NCBI GenBank assembly: GCA_016711505.1
Contig: JADJSV010000020.1
Location: 62,001-126,000 of the forward strand
Length of the DNA stretch: 64,000 nt
DNA from: Bacteroidota bacterium
GTDB taxonomy: Bacteria > Bacteroidota > Bacteroidia > AKYH767-A > 2013-40CM-41-45
Direction: 5' to 3'
A program made the position numbers and the translations under genes. This document shows, piece after piece, positions 28,019-40,199 of the stretch; within the stretch, counting starts at the first letter, position 1; each line of letters begins with the position of its first letter. The notes below the pieces were generated by a model. It did not search any database, had not been told where the DNA came from, and saw nothing but the letters and a program-made list of their open reading frames with translations.

Positions 28019-29862
28019 TTACTTCCGTTTTCCAACCTGTGCATTTCGCTCTTTAGCCATTTGCTCCAGTCTGGCCTGGAAACCTGATTTTTTTACCGGT
28101 TTTTTCTTATTCTCCTGAATCTGTGCATGGATCTTATCTTCATCAAGGAAAGCCTTGAAAAGATATTGCTGACCAAACCCAATTACGTTACTCAGGAAAT
28201 AATAGTAACTCAATCCGGCAGAATAATTATTAAAGAAGCCCAGGAATAAGATCGGCATCAGATACATCATCCATTTCATCTGCGGGTTTGTTGCTGCTGT
28301 CATCTGCATGTTCATCTTTGTGTAGATGATCGTTGAGACAGTCATTAACAGAGTAAACAAACTCACATGACTACCGTAGGCAGGAATGTGGAATGGCAGA
28401 TCAAGAATTGAATCGTATGTTGAAAGGTCATGGGCCCAAAGGAAACTCTGCTGTCGTAGTTCAATCGAAGAAGGGAAGAACCGGAACATAGCGATAAGGA
28501 TCGGTAATTGTAAAAGCCCGGGAATACAACCACCAAGAGGATTCACGCCGGCCTTTCTGTAAAGAGCCATTGTCTCTTGTTGTTTCTTCATTGGATCACT
28601 TCCGAACTTTTCATTGATCTCAGCCATTTCAGGAGAGAGCACTTTCATTTTCGCCTGCGACTTGAATGAGCCATAGGTTAGAGGAAGAATTATAATTCTC
28701 ACCAGTATTGTCAGAATCAGGATGATTAATCCGTAATTCATATTAAAGCCGTCAAGAAAATGGAAGGTAGGAATAACAAGAAATCTATTCACCCATCCAA
28801 AAATTCCCCAGCCTAATGGAATAAGTTTCTCCAGATGTAAATTATCAATTTTCTTCAGGTCCTGATAATTATTCGGTCCGAAGTAAAATTGCATGTTATA
28901 CGTCTGAACAGGTTTTCTGTCATACGGAAGCGAAAAAGCAGCCGTCATTTCCTTTACGATCTGTTTTGAATTTTCATCCGATTTTGTTTCAACGGTAGGC
29001 GATTCAAATCCACTCTGATCAGAGATCAGAACTGCAGAAAAGAATTGCTGTTTAAAAGCTATCCACTGAACTCTAGTTTTAAGATCCTTTTTTTCATTCT
29101 TTGTTTCGGAAATATAATCTACTTCTTCATCAGTGAAACGATAATGTATTGAAGTTGCAGCACGTTCGTTAGTTATACTTTTTTCCTGCTGTGTAACGAT
29201 GTCTTTCCAGTCAACATTAATAAATGAAGAGTTCTGAGCGATCACATCTTCAAGCCCTACAACATTTACCTGGTAATTTACCATGTAAGAATTCTCAGGA
29301 AGAGAATATGCGAACTCAATGTATTTTTTATCGCCTGCAGGAAGACGAAGATTCACAGAATTTTTTGAACCTGCAGTACCTGATGCTGTAAAGTAAAGTT
29401 CTTCTGTATTAATGATTCTGTTTTGTGCTGATAAACTCAGATTAAAAACATTTGAATCGTTATTCATCAGATAAAGTGGACGACCATCCCAGGTCTTGTA
29501 ATCCTTTAACTGTACACTTTTGATCTTTCCACCTTTTGAAGAAAGAGAAACTTTTACAAGATTATTTTCAAGAGTGAGAATTTGTTCAACACCCTGAGAT
29601 GCAGAAGCGAAATCTCCGAATTTTTGTTTTTCTAATTCAACTTTTACAGAATCAGAAATTTCTGTCGTAGAATCCGGAATTACGATCTGGTTTTTTGTTC
29701 TGCAACTATTGCAGCTTCTTTGGCTAAAGTCTGAACTCTTTCAATTGAGTCTCTGCGCATTTTAGCAGCATTCACTTCTTCAACAGAAGGTTGAGTGTAA
29801 ATGGAATAAGCAATGATGATAAGGCCTATGATCGACAGGCCCATTATTGAATTTTTGTCCAT
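28019..29862 (-). CDS. yidC: Membrane protein insertase YidC (single-base frameshift)
   Basis: YidC inserts proteins into the inner membrane, alone or with Sec. The N-terminal part (29697-29862) has the first transmembrane helix (NSIMGLSIIGLIIIAYSIY). After a one-base shift at the T6 run 29691-29696 the frame continues (...EQKNQIVIPDSTTEIS... DYKTWDGRPLYL) through the large periplasmic beta domain. The conserved C-terminal five-helix core follows (YGLIILILTILVRIILPL-type helix, PLGGCIPGLLQLPILIAMF, SAGLSYYYFLSN) with a basic tail. The region 29468-29690 is coding in this frame although no ATG opens it. Rebuilt length is about 614 residues, usual for Bacteroidota. The gene is essential, so a sequence error is likely. 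Confidence 0.93.
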
Positions 29863-29884
29863 GAATTGGCTTAAAAAGGGAGCG

Positions 29885-29892
29885 CAAAGATA
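29885..29892 (-). promoter_or_regulatory. -7 promoter box (TATCTTTG) for yidC
   Basis: An exact TAnnTTTG on the minus strand, 23 nt before the yidC ATG. If used, yidC here has its own promoter rather than being read from pyrG, 11.7 kb upstream. Confidence 0.55.
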
Positions 29893-30030
29893 GAAATTTC
29901 TTTAATGTTTGTTAAGGGATTCATGACCGGACTTCTCGAAAGCCTCTTCACTATGTTACTGAATATTAGCGCAATAAGACTTAATGATAAAAGCGGCAGT
30001 TCTCAGGAAGAAAAAGTTGGAAAGTTGTGG

Positions 30031-30071
30031 AAAAAAAAGTGGAGTATACCGGACATGCCTGCATACTCCAC
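30031..30071 (-). terminator. Intrinsic terminator after the first giant secreted protein
   Basis: GTGGAGTAT / ATACTCCAC (30039-30047 / 30063-30071) followed on the minus strand by T8 (A-run 30031-30038). It lies 17 nt past the stop at 30088. Confidence 0.85.
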
Positions 30072-30087
30072 ATTCAATTAATTCTGT

Positions 30088-33000
30088 TTATTCTTTTACA
30101 AATCTGATCTGTCTGTCTTCCTGTTTTGGATTACCTGATTTTATTTTCAGATAATAAATTCCATTCGGCAGATTAAGGATAGAAGATTCAATTTTATTAA
30201 ATCCTTTGGTCGTTGAATAATTTTCTGAAGCAACGATTTTACCAAGCATGTCAACATACTCAATCAATATTTCTTCTTTATTGAATTGATAGAAAGTAAT
30301 ATTGAGTTGATCTGTAGCCGGGTTTGGATAAAGCTGGATTACATTGTCTTTATTATTACAGTTAACTGCAACGATATCTGAGAAAGTAAATTTAAGATCT
30401 GTGTCTACCTGTCTAAGTTGGTAGTAACGGATCGAATTACATTCTTCGTCATCTATAAACTGATAACTGCGGTTAGTAGTCGATGTTCCTGCACCATAAC
30501 CGTAAACGATTCCAATTTTTTTGAAGTCAACACCATCAGTACTTCTTAAAACTTCAAAGTAATCGTTATTCGTTTCGCTTGCTGTTACCCATTTGCACAA
30601 TACATTATCTTCATAAGGTTCTGCAGTAAATGAAAGTAATTCGATAGGAAGCGGAGTAAGAGATTGTACAGTTGCAAAATAAAGGTCAAAGAAATTGGTT
30701 GCAGAAGCTGTTGCATTGATTGCAATTCTTTGAGTATTGTTTGCAAGACTGGTAGTAACACAACTTCCGGTTAATCGCCAAGAGGCAGGAGCATTTACAT
30801 TCGACGGTAGGTCTGCGACTGCAATTGTCCAGCCAACCCCTGTGTTGTTCGTATAATTGTTATTATACAAAGTCATTTTGTAATTACCATTATAGTTTGC
30901 AGTAGTTGCTCTTCTGAATGTCCAGTAACCATGGTCAAAAATTGGAATTGCATCATACGTTGCAAAAACACATTCGCTGGCTGTTGGTCCGACAGCAGGT
31001 GGAAATCCGGTCCATGAATTAAAGCTTCCGATCAGATAACTAACTCCCGGAGTTGGTCCTGCAGGAGAGAAAAGAATATTTGCAAGCTGATACCCGCTGA
31101 TCGAATCACCTACCGGCCAGTCCAGTAACATTCCACGAACATCATAGCCGAAGTTGTAGATCTGTCGCTTCAGATTTCCATCGATATATGAACCGGCATT
31201 ATAACCAACAATAGCACCTGCATTGATCCACTTCAAATAAATTTCAAGTGCAGGTAAATTTCTGGTATCAATTATTCCGCTGGTCAACGTCAACACCGAA
31301 TCAACTGCAATACTACTGTTTGCCCCCATCAGATAGAGTTTTCCTGAAGGCTTGTTCATCGTGACACGATTTAAATTGATCGCACCTGCGGAATTAGTAA
31401 AATATTGATTGTTTAAACCGTTAAATTCAACTCTGCTGTTGGCGTAATTAGTATTGAGGAATGTAGTTACACCATTTGCATTTGTGAAATTCCCACCAAT
31501 CTTCATTACTTTATTATTGATGTTGAACTTAGACGTATTAGTAACTGTCGTAAAATTCCCGGCAATATCTGTGTTTGCATTTAATAAAACTGTTCCTGCT
31601 GTTTTGTCAACAGTAAGATGATAAAAAGCATTTGCGCCAGTAACGCTTCCATTGATAAATTGATTAACTGTTCCAATGAATTTTACAACTGAACCGGGTT
31701 CTGCTATAAGTGTACCGTTGTTTGTAAAATCACCACAAACTTCTAACACAGCATTTGCTTTCAATCGCAGGGTTGCACCTGAATTGATCACAACATTCCG
31801 GACCGATACTGTTGAATTGATCGTCGGATTCCTGTTAAATGTTGAAGCATTAATGTAAGCATCAACTGTACACGATGGTGAAGCATTACAAGGCGCTGTT
31901 CCCCAATTTGAAACAGACGTAAAGTTGGTATCAACCGAATCTGACCAGTTCACTGAAGATGGATTGGAAGCAATAGGCGATCCCATCCAGTCAAGAGTAA
32001 AGCCGGTAACAAAACTTGGTGGATTCCAGTTATCAATTAAGATAAGATAAGATCTTTGTGTTGCACTCGTAATTGAATTTTCCCAGTTGAATGATGGGGC
32101 AGTATTGGAAATTCCTGTCTGTCCGGTTGAAGTTGTCCAGTTACATCGTGTAGAAGCAAGAGAGTGAGTCTGAATTAAAGCGCACGGATTCGAAACTCCA
32201 GTAATATCCCACATAATAAAATCATAATCTGTCACAGAGTTAATGGAGAACTGTAGTGTTCCGGGATTGACAGTCACTTTATACCAGACGGAATTTCTTT
32301 CCCCATTGGCCCAGCAATCATAACTTGTTGTAAAGTCACAGACATTACCGAAATTCAATGGACCCGGATCAGGTACAACAATACTAGTTGAACCACATAC
32401 TTCATATGGGTATTCGCAATCCTGAAGATAAACCGGAGCGAGCGCGCCGACAGTACCGTCGATAACTGTGATCTCAAAAGTTCCTGTCTGACTGTTGAAT
32501 CCATCGACAGCAATGAACACAGTATCATTAACGGTTAGTCCCGTAAGAACTAATTCTGAATAATCATGATACGATTGATTGCTTTGAACGCCGCAATCCG
32601 GACCATCATCATTACATCCTCTGCTGGTGTAAGTAGTTGCAGAATTTGCGCAACCGCCACTGAATGTGAAGGCTTGTATTTGTGTATCAGTAAGAGTAAG
32701 CGGATGAGTCCGGATTTTCATTGTTCCATTTGCGGGAACAACTGCTTTATACCAGACAGTATTTACAATACCACCAACAACACATTGAGCCGAATTTGGT
32801 GGTTCATTCAATGCGCCTGAACAAGTATTATAACCTGAAGCTGTTCCGCCAAGAGGGACATAGACCGCTGTACAAGGAACATCGTTAGGTGGGCCGCAGG
32901 CGCTGGAAAGACACAGATCGAAGTTTCCTGTGTTGGCCGGACTTACAGTCCACATTCTTATGAAATAGGTAACACCATTTGTAACCGGAATTGAAAGCAA

Positions 33001-35061
33001 AGGCATACTACTTCCTGCAGAGTTATCATCGCAGGCAATGAGTGTAAGTGCACCACAATTTGCTCCGGAATAAATTGCCATTGCTGCATCTGATGTTGGA
33101 TTAGCAGCTGCAACCTGAGTTTTTACAAGTAAACTTCCTGTGAAAGTTGGAGTGAATCGTAACCATACATCAGGAGTAAGACCGTCAACGAAATTTCCAC
33201 AAGGCGGAACAGTGATTGTTCCGGCTGCAGTTGCCTGTGCGCATTCAGTATTGAAGGTTGAAAAAGCACACGGAGTATTATTCGCAATACTGCCAAGGTT
33301 TTGTGCAGCACTGCATGGGTCATAAGCAACTGTTGTTCCTAATGAAGTAATGGATATATCGAAAGGAATGTTGGATGTTGCATTTAAAGGATTGTTGTCA
33401 ACGAGAATGTAATATGTAGTATTTGGCACTAATGAAATCGAATTGATCTGAATGATTCCTGTGACGCCGGCAGTAGAAGCAATACAATGTGTTGTACCTG
33501 AATTAGGACATCCATCATAAACAAAAATACTTGGATTAGTTCCGGAACTGTTCACTTCAACCTGAATACATATTGGAGATGCACCGGTTGAATATGCAAA
33601 AACATAATCTTCACCATTGAGATACGGATCATGACATTGTGCATTTAAACTATCATATTCATTCCCTGCTCCTGCAGTAGTCATACCATTCTGAGTGAAT
33701 GGAAGAGAGCAAATGTATTGTGCATCTGAACAAGTTGTTCCCAGAGAAGTAAAAGGACCGGAAGAAGTAGTAGCACAGATCTGAAATTTTCCATATTTAT
33801 TATTGTCACCTGTTACTCTTACATAAAGTGTTTCCACCAGACAAGAACGACCCGCTGTAAGTTGTCCGTAAGTTGGAAAAGTTGTTCCTGTTGTACTACA
33901 GGCTACGGGTGTACCTCCGCATGAAGTATACAATTCAACTGTAGTGCCTGTCATAGCCGGCGGGCAAGTAACAGGAGCTGTAGTTATTGTAACACCATTT
34001 ACTCCTGCAGGTTTAATGAATGAGAACCATACATCTCCTGTATCAGCTACAGCACAAGTTGGACCGGTTGCAGCAGTCTTAGTATTGTGAGCATTGGAAG
34101 CAGTAATATAATTACAGGTACCTGATATTGTTCCAAGTGAAGTAGCATTTGCACAGAGGTCATTTGCAACCATAGTTGGATTCAATACATACTGAACATT
34201 ATTCGGTCGAAGATAAAAATATCCATTTCCGGAAAGTGCTCCGGTGTTGTTTGCAGAAGATGTTACAACATTTCCTGCTACAGCGGAAACAGTTGCACCT
34301 GGACCTACACCAATTCCGCCGATATAAAGTCCGGTAACTATACCCGCAGAAGAACCAACATTAATTGTTGTGTTACCTGCGGTTCCAGTAAATAGTTGTT
34401 ACTACTTGTGAAAGTGCAGTAGTGAATTCAGCTGCATCACATGCTGTTGCAGAATTACAGTAGTTGGAGTAATTGAATAATATTCACCGCATCCAGATGC
34501 ATAACCAATCGATGCACTGTTTGCACCTGCACCATTCATATTATAAACTGAAGTAGGGTAGATGAAAGATATTGCTCCGGCAGCAGAAAGTCTTACACCA
34601 AAAGTATAACCATATGCTACACTGTTCTTTGGCATTTTCGCATTCCAGCGAATAAACAGATCCGTTCCGGAAATTGACCATACGAATTGATTGGCAGCAA
34701 TATCATCCCACATAGGAGCGATCAAAGGTGTTCCACCAGCGTAGCCAGATAAGCTGTTTGCAGGCAGAAAAGATGCAAAGTAAGCAGGAATTGCAGCAGA
34801 AGGTAGACAAGCTACCCATCCATTCGTTGAAACAAGAAAGTTGCTGTAGACTGCACCACCACATTGGAAATTGAAGCCGGGTGTAATAACTAATGCATTG
34901 TCATCAACTCCTGCACCAAAACTAACAGTTGTTCCAGCTGGAAATGTTGCAGGCGTTCCTGTCGAAAAAGCATATGGCGTATAAAGACTCGCTTGTGAAA
35001 AAGCAGTTAAACTTAAAGCAATGAAAAAAAACAAAAAAATACCGGTAGATTTTATTCTCAT
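30088..35061 (-). CDS. Giant secreted T9SS adhesin-like protein, paralog A (two frameshifts)
   Basis: A paralog of the next gene (35193-40199). A signal peptide (MRIKSTGIFLFFFIALSLTAFSQ) precedes the N-terminal beta module (ASLYTPYAFSTG... GCGEYYSITPTT). Several Cys-containing beta-sandwich modules of PPC-like type follow, each opening with an NDLCANATSLG-like or NDVPCTAVYVPLGG-like motif. A stretch of short beta repeats (NAGATLRLKANAVLEVCGDFTNNG) leads to the T9SS sorting domain (IQLYPNPATDQLNITFYQ... QIRFVKE). Two indels interrupt it: near 34454-34457 (one base missing) and 34390-34392 (one T extra or two bases missing). Between them the frame matches the paralog. The rebuilt chain is about 1650 residues. 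Probably a surface or secreted adhesin. Confidence 0.85.
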
Positions 35062-35149
35062 GCTGTTCGTTTTTGTAAATAGTTTTCCTGTGTTAAAAAT
35101 AGGATAATTTTTAATACATATGTCACCTTCATAAAAGTGCTACAAAACA

Positions 35150-35175
35150 AAAAAGAGGTTCGAAAACCTCTTTTT
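35150..35175 (-). terminator. Intrinsic terminator after giant protein B
   Basis: AAAAAGAGGTT / AACCTCTTTTT (35150-35160 / 35165-35175) with loop CGAA. It is symmetric, with A/T runs on both sides, between the two paralogous genes, so they are probably transcribed separately. Confidence 0.9.
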
Positions 35176-35192
35176 GTTTTATTGAACTTTTT

Positions 35193-38100
35193 TTAGTTTT
35201 TAAAGAATTGCTGTTGTCTTTTTGCCACATTATCAAGATCGTTTACTCCACGGATCTGAAGATAATAAGCTCCTTTAGAAAGATCATCGATCTGAATGAT
35301 AGAAGCATTCTTTCCTTTCTGTGCATTATAAGTTTCACTCTTGATAACTCTTCCGGTTACATCAAGGATTGAAATTTCCAATACATCCTCTTTAGCCTGA
35401 TAGAATTCACAAGTGATATTCTGAACTGCAGGATTCGGATAAACGATAATTCCATCTCCTGTAGCTTTACAATTTACGGCAACGATATTTGAGTAAGTGA
35501 ACTTCCTGTCTATATCTACTTGTTTCAATCTGTAATATCTAATTGTATTACAAACATCATCGTCAGTGAAAGAATATGAACGGTTTGTAGTTGTTGTTCC
35601 TGCACCAAAGCCTTTTACTTCTCCAATGTTTTCAAATATTGTACCGTCATCACTTCTTTCAACAACAAAGTAATCGTTGTTGATTTCCGTTGCTGTTTCC
35701 CATTTACAAACTACAAACTTGTCAGTTTTAGTTGCATCGAAATAAAGCAATTCGATTGGTAATGGTTGATCAGAGATAGCTGTTGAAAAGTATAGGTCAA
35801 AGAAATCTGCTGCAGCAGGAACGGCATTGATACCTGATCTTCTTGTAAGATTTTGAGTACTGGTTGTTATGCAACTACCTGCCAGTCTCCATGAAGCAGG
35901 ATTAGATGGACTATTAGCAAGATCTGAAACAACGACTGTCCAACCCTGTCCTTGAGGTGTAAAGTTGTTATTGTTCAGGGACATTGTATAAGTACCGTTG
36001 TAATTAGCTGTTGCTGCTCTTGTAAACGTCCAGTAACCGTTATCAGAAAGATTAAGAATATCATATGTTGCAAACAAACATTCAGATGCTACAGGACCGG
36101 AGGCAGGAGGAAAGCCTGGCCATGAATCGAAACTACCGGTCAGATAACTGACACCAGGAGTTGGACCACCCGGAGCAAATAAAATGTTTGCAAGTTGATA
36201 ACCTTTTACAACATCACCAACCGGCCAGTCCAGTAACATACCTCTCGCATCATAACCGAAGTTGTAGATCTGTCTTCTCAGTTTACCATCTACATAACTA
36301 GTCGCATTGTAACCGGTAACAGCTCCTGCATTGATCCATTTCAGAAAGATATAATTAGCAGCAACGTTTCTTGTATTTACAACACCACTGGTAAGTGTAA
36401 GTGTAGTATCAATGTTAATAGAGCTATTTGCACCCATCAGATAAAGAACGCCTGATGGCTTATTCATGATCATTCTGTTTAAATTAAATGTTCCTGCAGT
36501 ATTTGTGAAATTCTGATTTGCAGTACCATTGAATTCAACACGGCTATTACCAAGATTCGCTATCAGGAATGTTGCTGTACCATTTGCATTAGTGAAGTTA
36601 CCACCAACTTTCATGTATTTACCGTTAATATTGAATTGACTGGTATTAGTAGAAGTAGTGAAGTTTTCTAAGACATCAATGTTATTATTCAGAATCACAT
36701 ATCCTGCACTTTTATTGATTGTCAGGTTTGCAAAAGAATTTGCTCCTGTGAAATTACCGGAAATAGTTTGTATGGCAGAACCAAGTTGGAATTGAACTGT
36801 TGATCCCGGCTCACAGATTAAAGTACCGTTGTTTGTAAAGTTTCCACAAACACTCAGAGTGACACCGGCTTTAATTCTTAATGTAGCACCGGCATTGATT
36901 GTAATATCTCGTACACTTGAGTTAACAGTAACGCAAGGTTGTCTTAAATTGGAAACCGGATTCACTGTAGCATCAACACCACAAGTAGGTGCAGAACCAC
37001 AATCACCCCAACATGTATTACAAGAGAAAAGTGTATCAGCGGCAACTGTTCCTCCGCTCCATATTGCAACAGTACCGGCAGCAGCAATAGGTGTTCCTTG
37101 CCAGTTAATTCCAAATCCGGCATTAATTGTATTTTGATATGAATTTAACAATAGAATAAAAGTCCTGGTTCCGGTAACATTAATTGAATTGGCATAACCT
37201 CCGCTTAGTGGTGGGTCCATAAGTCCTGTAGATGAAAGTGCGCCTGCAAAACTACATCCCGCATTTGAAAGACTAGAGGATTGAATTAATCCGCAAGGGT
37301 TAGACACCCCAGTTACATCCCAAATAATAAAATCTATATCAGTACTAGAAGGTGTTGTGATATCGAATTTAACTTTGCCGGTACCAGAAGTTGTAAATGT
37401 GTACCAAACTGAATTTCGTTCACCTACTGCCCAACAAGTATTTGTTCCTGTAGCCAAGTCGCAAATATTTCCATAATTTCTAAATCCGGGATCTGCTACT
37501 GTTACATTGGAGGTACTACAAATTACTTGTGCACCTAAACAATCTTGTTGTGGGACAGGAGGAAAAGAGGGGGCTGTACCATCAATAAATGTGATCTCGA
37601 ATGATCCTGTTAACGAATTTGTTCCATCCACAGCAATGTATAAGATGTCACCGGGAGTTAAGCCTGTAAAATTCTGATCAGAAAAATCCTGGAATCCACC
37701 AGAACAATTTGGACCGTCATCATTACAACCGCGGGAAACAGAAGTTGTAGCTGCATTTGCGCAACCTGAAGCAAAAGTAAAACCTTGAATTTGAGTATCA
37801 GTTAATGTCAGTGGATGTGTACGAACGTGGATCTGGCCACTTGCCGGAACAACTGCACTATACCATACAGTATTGATTGTACCACCCGTTACACATTGAG
37901 CAGCATTTAAAGGCTCTCCGGTAATACCTGCACAAGTATTGTAACCTGAAGTAGTACTTCCTAAAGGAACGTTTACTGCTGCACATGGTAAATCATTTGG
38001 AGGAGCACAGTTACTTGAAAAACAAATATCAAATTGACCAGCATCTTCAGGATTTTCAGACCATATTCGAATATAATAAGTCACAGCGTTATTTACAGGA

Positions 38101-40199
38101 ATACTCAGCAATGGCATACCATTCACACCGGAGTTGTAGTCACATGCAACTAATGTAAGTGCGGCACATGCTCCTGTATAGACAGCCATTGCGGCATTTG
38201 CTGTAGGGTTAACTGCGCTTTGTACTGTAGCAATCTGAAGCGTACCGGTATAACCTGCAGCAAAACGGATCCATACATCACCGGTTACTCCATCGATGAA
38301 TGCTCTTGGGACCTGATTAGGCACGCATGTTGGAGCAGGAACACCTGCAGGATTTGGAACAGCAGGTGAAGGAGTCGCACAAGCAGTCGTGTAAGTTGTA
38401 TAAGAACAAGTAACGCCACTGGCAATAGTACCTAAATTAGTTGCGCTACCACAAAGGTCATTGGGCGGAGTTCCGGCTCCACTTGACATGTTTAAAGTAT
38501 ATGAAACGCTTCCTGACTGGCTATCAATTACGATATAATAGGTCACTCCGGCAGTCATTGTTACAGAAGTAATTGTCGCTGATCCGGTAATTGATTCAGC
38601 AGTTCGAAGACAATAAGTTGCAGCACCACCTGTTGAATCAGGACATCCGTTATAAACAGAAATTCCGATTGAAGGACCGGCTGTAGTCGCATTGATCGTT
38701 ACACATTCGTTTGCAGTTGGTGTATACGTGTAAACGAAATCTTCACCATTCATTGAAATTGTGTGACACACTGCATTCGTACTGTCATATTCATTTCCTG
38801 CACCGGCTGTATTTCCCGGAATTGAAATAGGCAATGAACAAAGGGCTTGGGCAGAACTACAGGTAAAACCTAAATTGCTTACCGATCCGATCTTTGCACA
38901 TATCTGAAATTTACCATATTTATTATTATCACCTGTAACCCGAACATATAATGTTTCTGCAGCACAAGGACGACTTGCGCTAACTTCACCATATGTTGGA
39001 TTAGCAATACTTGTAGTAGCGCAAGCTAAAGCTGCACCACCACATGAAGCATATAATTCAACACTTGTACCTGTCATTGCTAACGGACAAGCTAAGGGAG
39101 CAGTCGTTACAGTAACAGCAGTAACGCCAAGAGGTTTTATAAAAGAGAACCATACATCTCCGGTATCTGTAACTGCACATGAAGGACCACTTGCTGAAGT
39201 TTGAGTATTGTGTGCATTAGAAGAAGTGATATATGTACAGGCAGCAGTAATTGTTCCAAGTGAAGTTGCATTTGCACAAAGATCATTTGCATTCATTGTT
39301 GGATTCAAAACATATTGAATGTTATTCGGACGCATGTAGAAGTATCCATTTCCTGAAAGTGCAGCTGTATTATTAGCAGATGCAGTTACCACATTACCAA
39401 CCACATTTGCAACTGTTGCACCTCCCGCAGCAATACCTATACCGCCAATGAATAATCCATTCACAATACCTGCAGAAGATCCTACATTGACTGTTGGGTT
39501 TCCTGCTGTACCTGAAATAGTTGTTACTATTTGTGAAAGAGCATTTGAGAATTCTGTTGCATCACTGACAGTTGCAGTGGTAGCAGTAGTAGGTGTAAAT
39601 GAATAAAATTCTCCACATCCGGAAGAATAACCGATCGAAGCACTGTTAGCACCGGCTCCACTCATGTTATAAACGGAAGTAGGATAGATAAATGTAATGG
39701 CTCCGGCAGCAGAAAGTTTGACACCGAAACTATATCCACCAGCACCGGTTTTTGGCATTTTTGAATTCCAACGAATATAAAGATCTGTTCCTACAACTGA
39801 CCAAACAAAAGTAGTTGATGCAATATCATCCCACATAGGCGCAATAAGAGGAGTTCCACCCGCATAGCCGGATAAACTATTGGCAGGAAGTGCAGTGGCG
39901 AAATAAGCTGGAATAGCTGGGGAAGGAATACAGGCAACCCAACCATTGGTTGATACAAGAAAATTACTATAAACTGCACCACCACATTGAAAATTAAATC
40001 CAGGTGTAAGTACAATTACATTTTCATCTTGTAGAGCAACAGCTCCAAAACTTACACTTGTCCCAGCAGGAAAAGCAGTAGCTCCTCCAGTGGTAAAGCT
40101 ATACGGTGTGTACAAACTAGCCTGGGAAAAAACTCCAGACGAAATGAAAAGAGTTAGAAAAACCAGAAGTAGCGAAGATTTGTTGTATAATCTTTTCAT
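35193..40199 (-). CDS. Giant secreted T9SS adhesin-like protein, paralog B (intact)
   Basis: 1668 residues. A signal peptide (1-25) precedes the N-terminal beta module (about 26-205), which carries the FQCGGAVYSNFLVSTNGWVAC and PLIAPMWDDIAS motifs (resembling nidogen-like or GEVED-type surface domains, unassigned). About five Cys-paired beta-sandwich modules follow from residue 305 (NDLCANATSLG, CSSAQALCSL, NDLCGSATNLG, NDLPCAAVNVPLG, DCLGAQVICS), similar to bacterial pre-peptidase C-terminal domains. Then comes a beta-helix-like repeat stretch (NAGATLRIKAGVTLSVCGNF), a fibronectin-like domain with LPIELLYFDA, and a type A T9SS sorting domain (IVYPNPAVQNITCEFY). Likely exported to the surface for adhesion or gliding-related binding. 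Rich in Thr, Ser, Asn and Gly, poor in Lys. Confidence 0.88.
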   Translation of the reverse strand: MKRLYNKSSLLLVFLTLFISSGVFSQASLYTPYSFTTGGATAFPAGTSVSFGAVALQDENVIVLTPGFNFQCGGAVYSNFLVSTNGWVACIPSPAIPAYFATALPANSLSGYAGGTPLIAPMWDDIASTTFVWSVVGTDLYIRWNSKMPKTGAGGYSFGVKLSAAGAITFIYPTSVYNMSGAGANSASIGYSSGCGEFYSFTPTTATTATVSDATEFSNALSQIVTTISGTAGNPTVNVGSSAGIVNGLFIGGIGIAAGGATVANVVGNVVTASANNTAALSGNGYFYMRPNNIQYVLNPTMNANDLCANATSLGTITAACTYITSSNAHNTQTSASGPSCAVTDTGDVWFSFIKPLGVTAVTVTTAPLACPLAMTGTSVELYASCGGAALACATTSIANPTYGEVSASRPCAAETLYVRVTGDNNKYGKFQICAKIGSVSNLGFTCSSAQALCSLPISIPGNTAGAGNEYDSTNAVCHTISMNGEDFVYTYTPTANECVTINATTAGPSIGISVYNGCPDSTGGAATYCLRTAESITGSATITSVTMTAGVTYYIVIDSQSGSVSYTLNMSSGAGTPPNDLCGSATNLGTIASGVTCSYTTYTTACATPSPAVPNPAGVPAPTCVPNQVPRAFIDGVTGDVWIRFAAGYTGTLQIATVQSAVNPTANAAMAVYTGACAALTLVACDYNSGVNGMPLLSIPVNNAVTYYIRIWSENPEDAGQFDICFSSNCAPPNDLPCAAVNVPLGSTTSGYNTCAGITGEPLNAAQCVTGGTINTVWYSAVVPASGQIHVRTHPLTLTDTQIQGFTFASGCANAATTSVSRGCNDDGPNCSGGFQDFSDQNFTGLTPGDILYIAVDGTNSLTGSFEITFIDGTAPSFPPVPQQDCLGAQVICSTSNVTVADPGFRNYGNICDLATGTNTCWAVGERNSVWYTFTTSGTGKVKFDITTPSSTDIDFIIWDVTGVSNPCGLIQSSSLSNAGCSFAGALSSTGLMDPPLSGGYANSINVTGTRTFILLLNSYQNTINAGFGINWQGTPIAAAGTVAIWSGGTVAADTLFSCNTCWGDCGSAPTCGVDATVNPVSNLRQPCVTVNSSVRDITINAGATLRIKAGVTLSVCGNFTNNGTLICEPGSTVQFQLGSAIQTISGNFTGANSFANLTINKSAGYVILNNNIDVLENFTTSTNTSQFNINGKYMKVGGNFTNANGTATFLIANLGNSRVEFNGTANQNFTNTAGTFNLNRMIMNKPSGVLYLMGANSSINIDTTLTLTSGVVNTRNVAANYIFLKWINAGAVTGYNATSYVDGKLRRQIYNFGYDARGMLLDWPVGDVVKGYQLANILFAPGGPTPGVSYLTGSFDSWPGFPPASGPVASECLFATYDILNLSDNGYWTFTRAATANYNGTYTMSLNNNNFTPQGQGWTVVVSDLANSPSNPASWRLAGSCITTSTQNLTRRSGINAVPAAADFFDLYFSTAISDQPLPIELLYFDATKTDKFVVCKWETATEINNDYFVVERSDDGTIFENIGEVKGFGAGTTTTNRSYSFTDDDVCNTIRYYRLKQVDIDRKFTYSNIVAVNCKATGDGIIVYPNPAVQNITCEFYQAKEDVLEISILDVTGRVIKSETYNAQKGKNASIIQIDDLSKGAYYLQIRGVNDLDNVAKRQQQFFKN

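Noticed and set aside
9718..29696. Programmed ribosomal frameshifting in tilS, pabB, lpd and yidC
   Set aside because: The runs are short A/T tracts without a slippery heptamer plus downstream structure, these families do not use frameshifting, and the number of cases fits sequencing error.
36829..37137. Plus-strand open frames inside the giant adhesin genes (also at 31676, 32566, 33140)
   Set aside because: Antisense shadows of the long, biased Thr/Asn/Gly coding sequence; no signal or domain.
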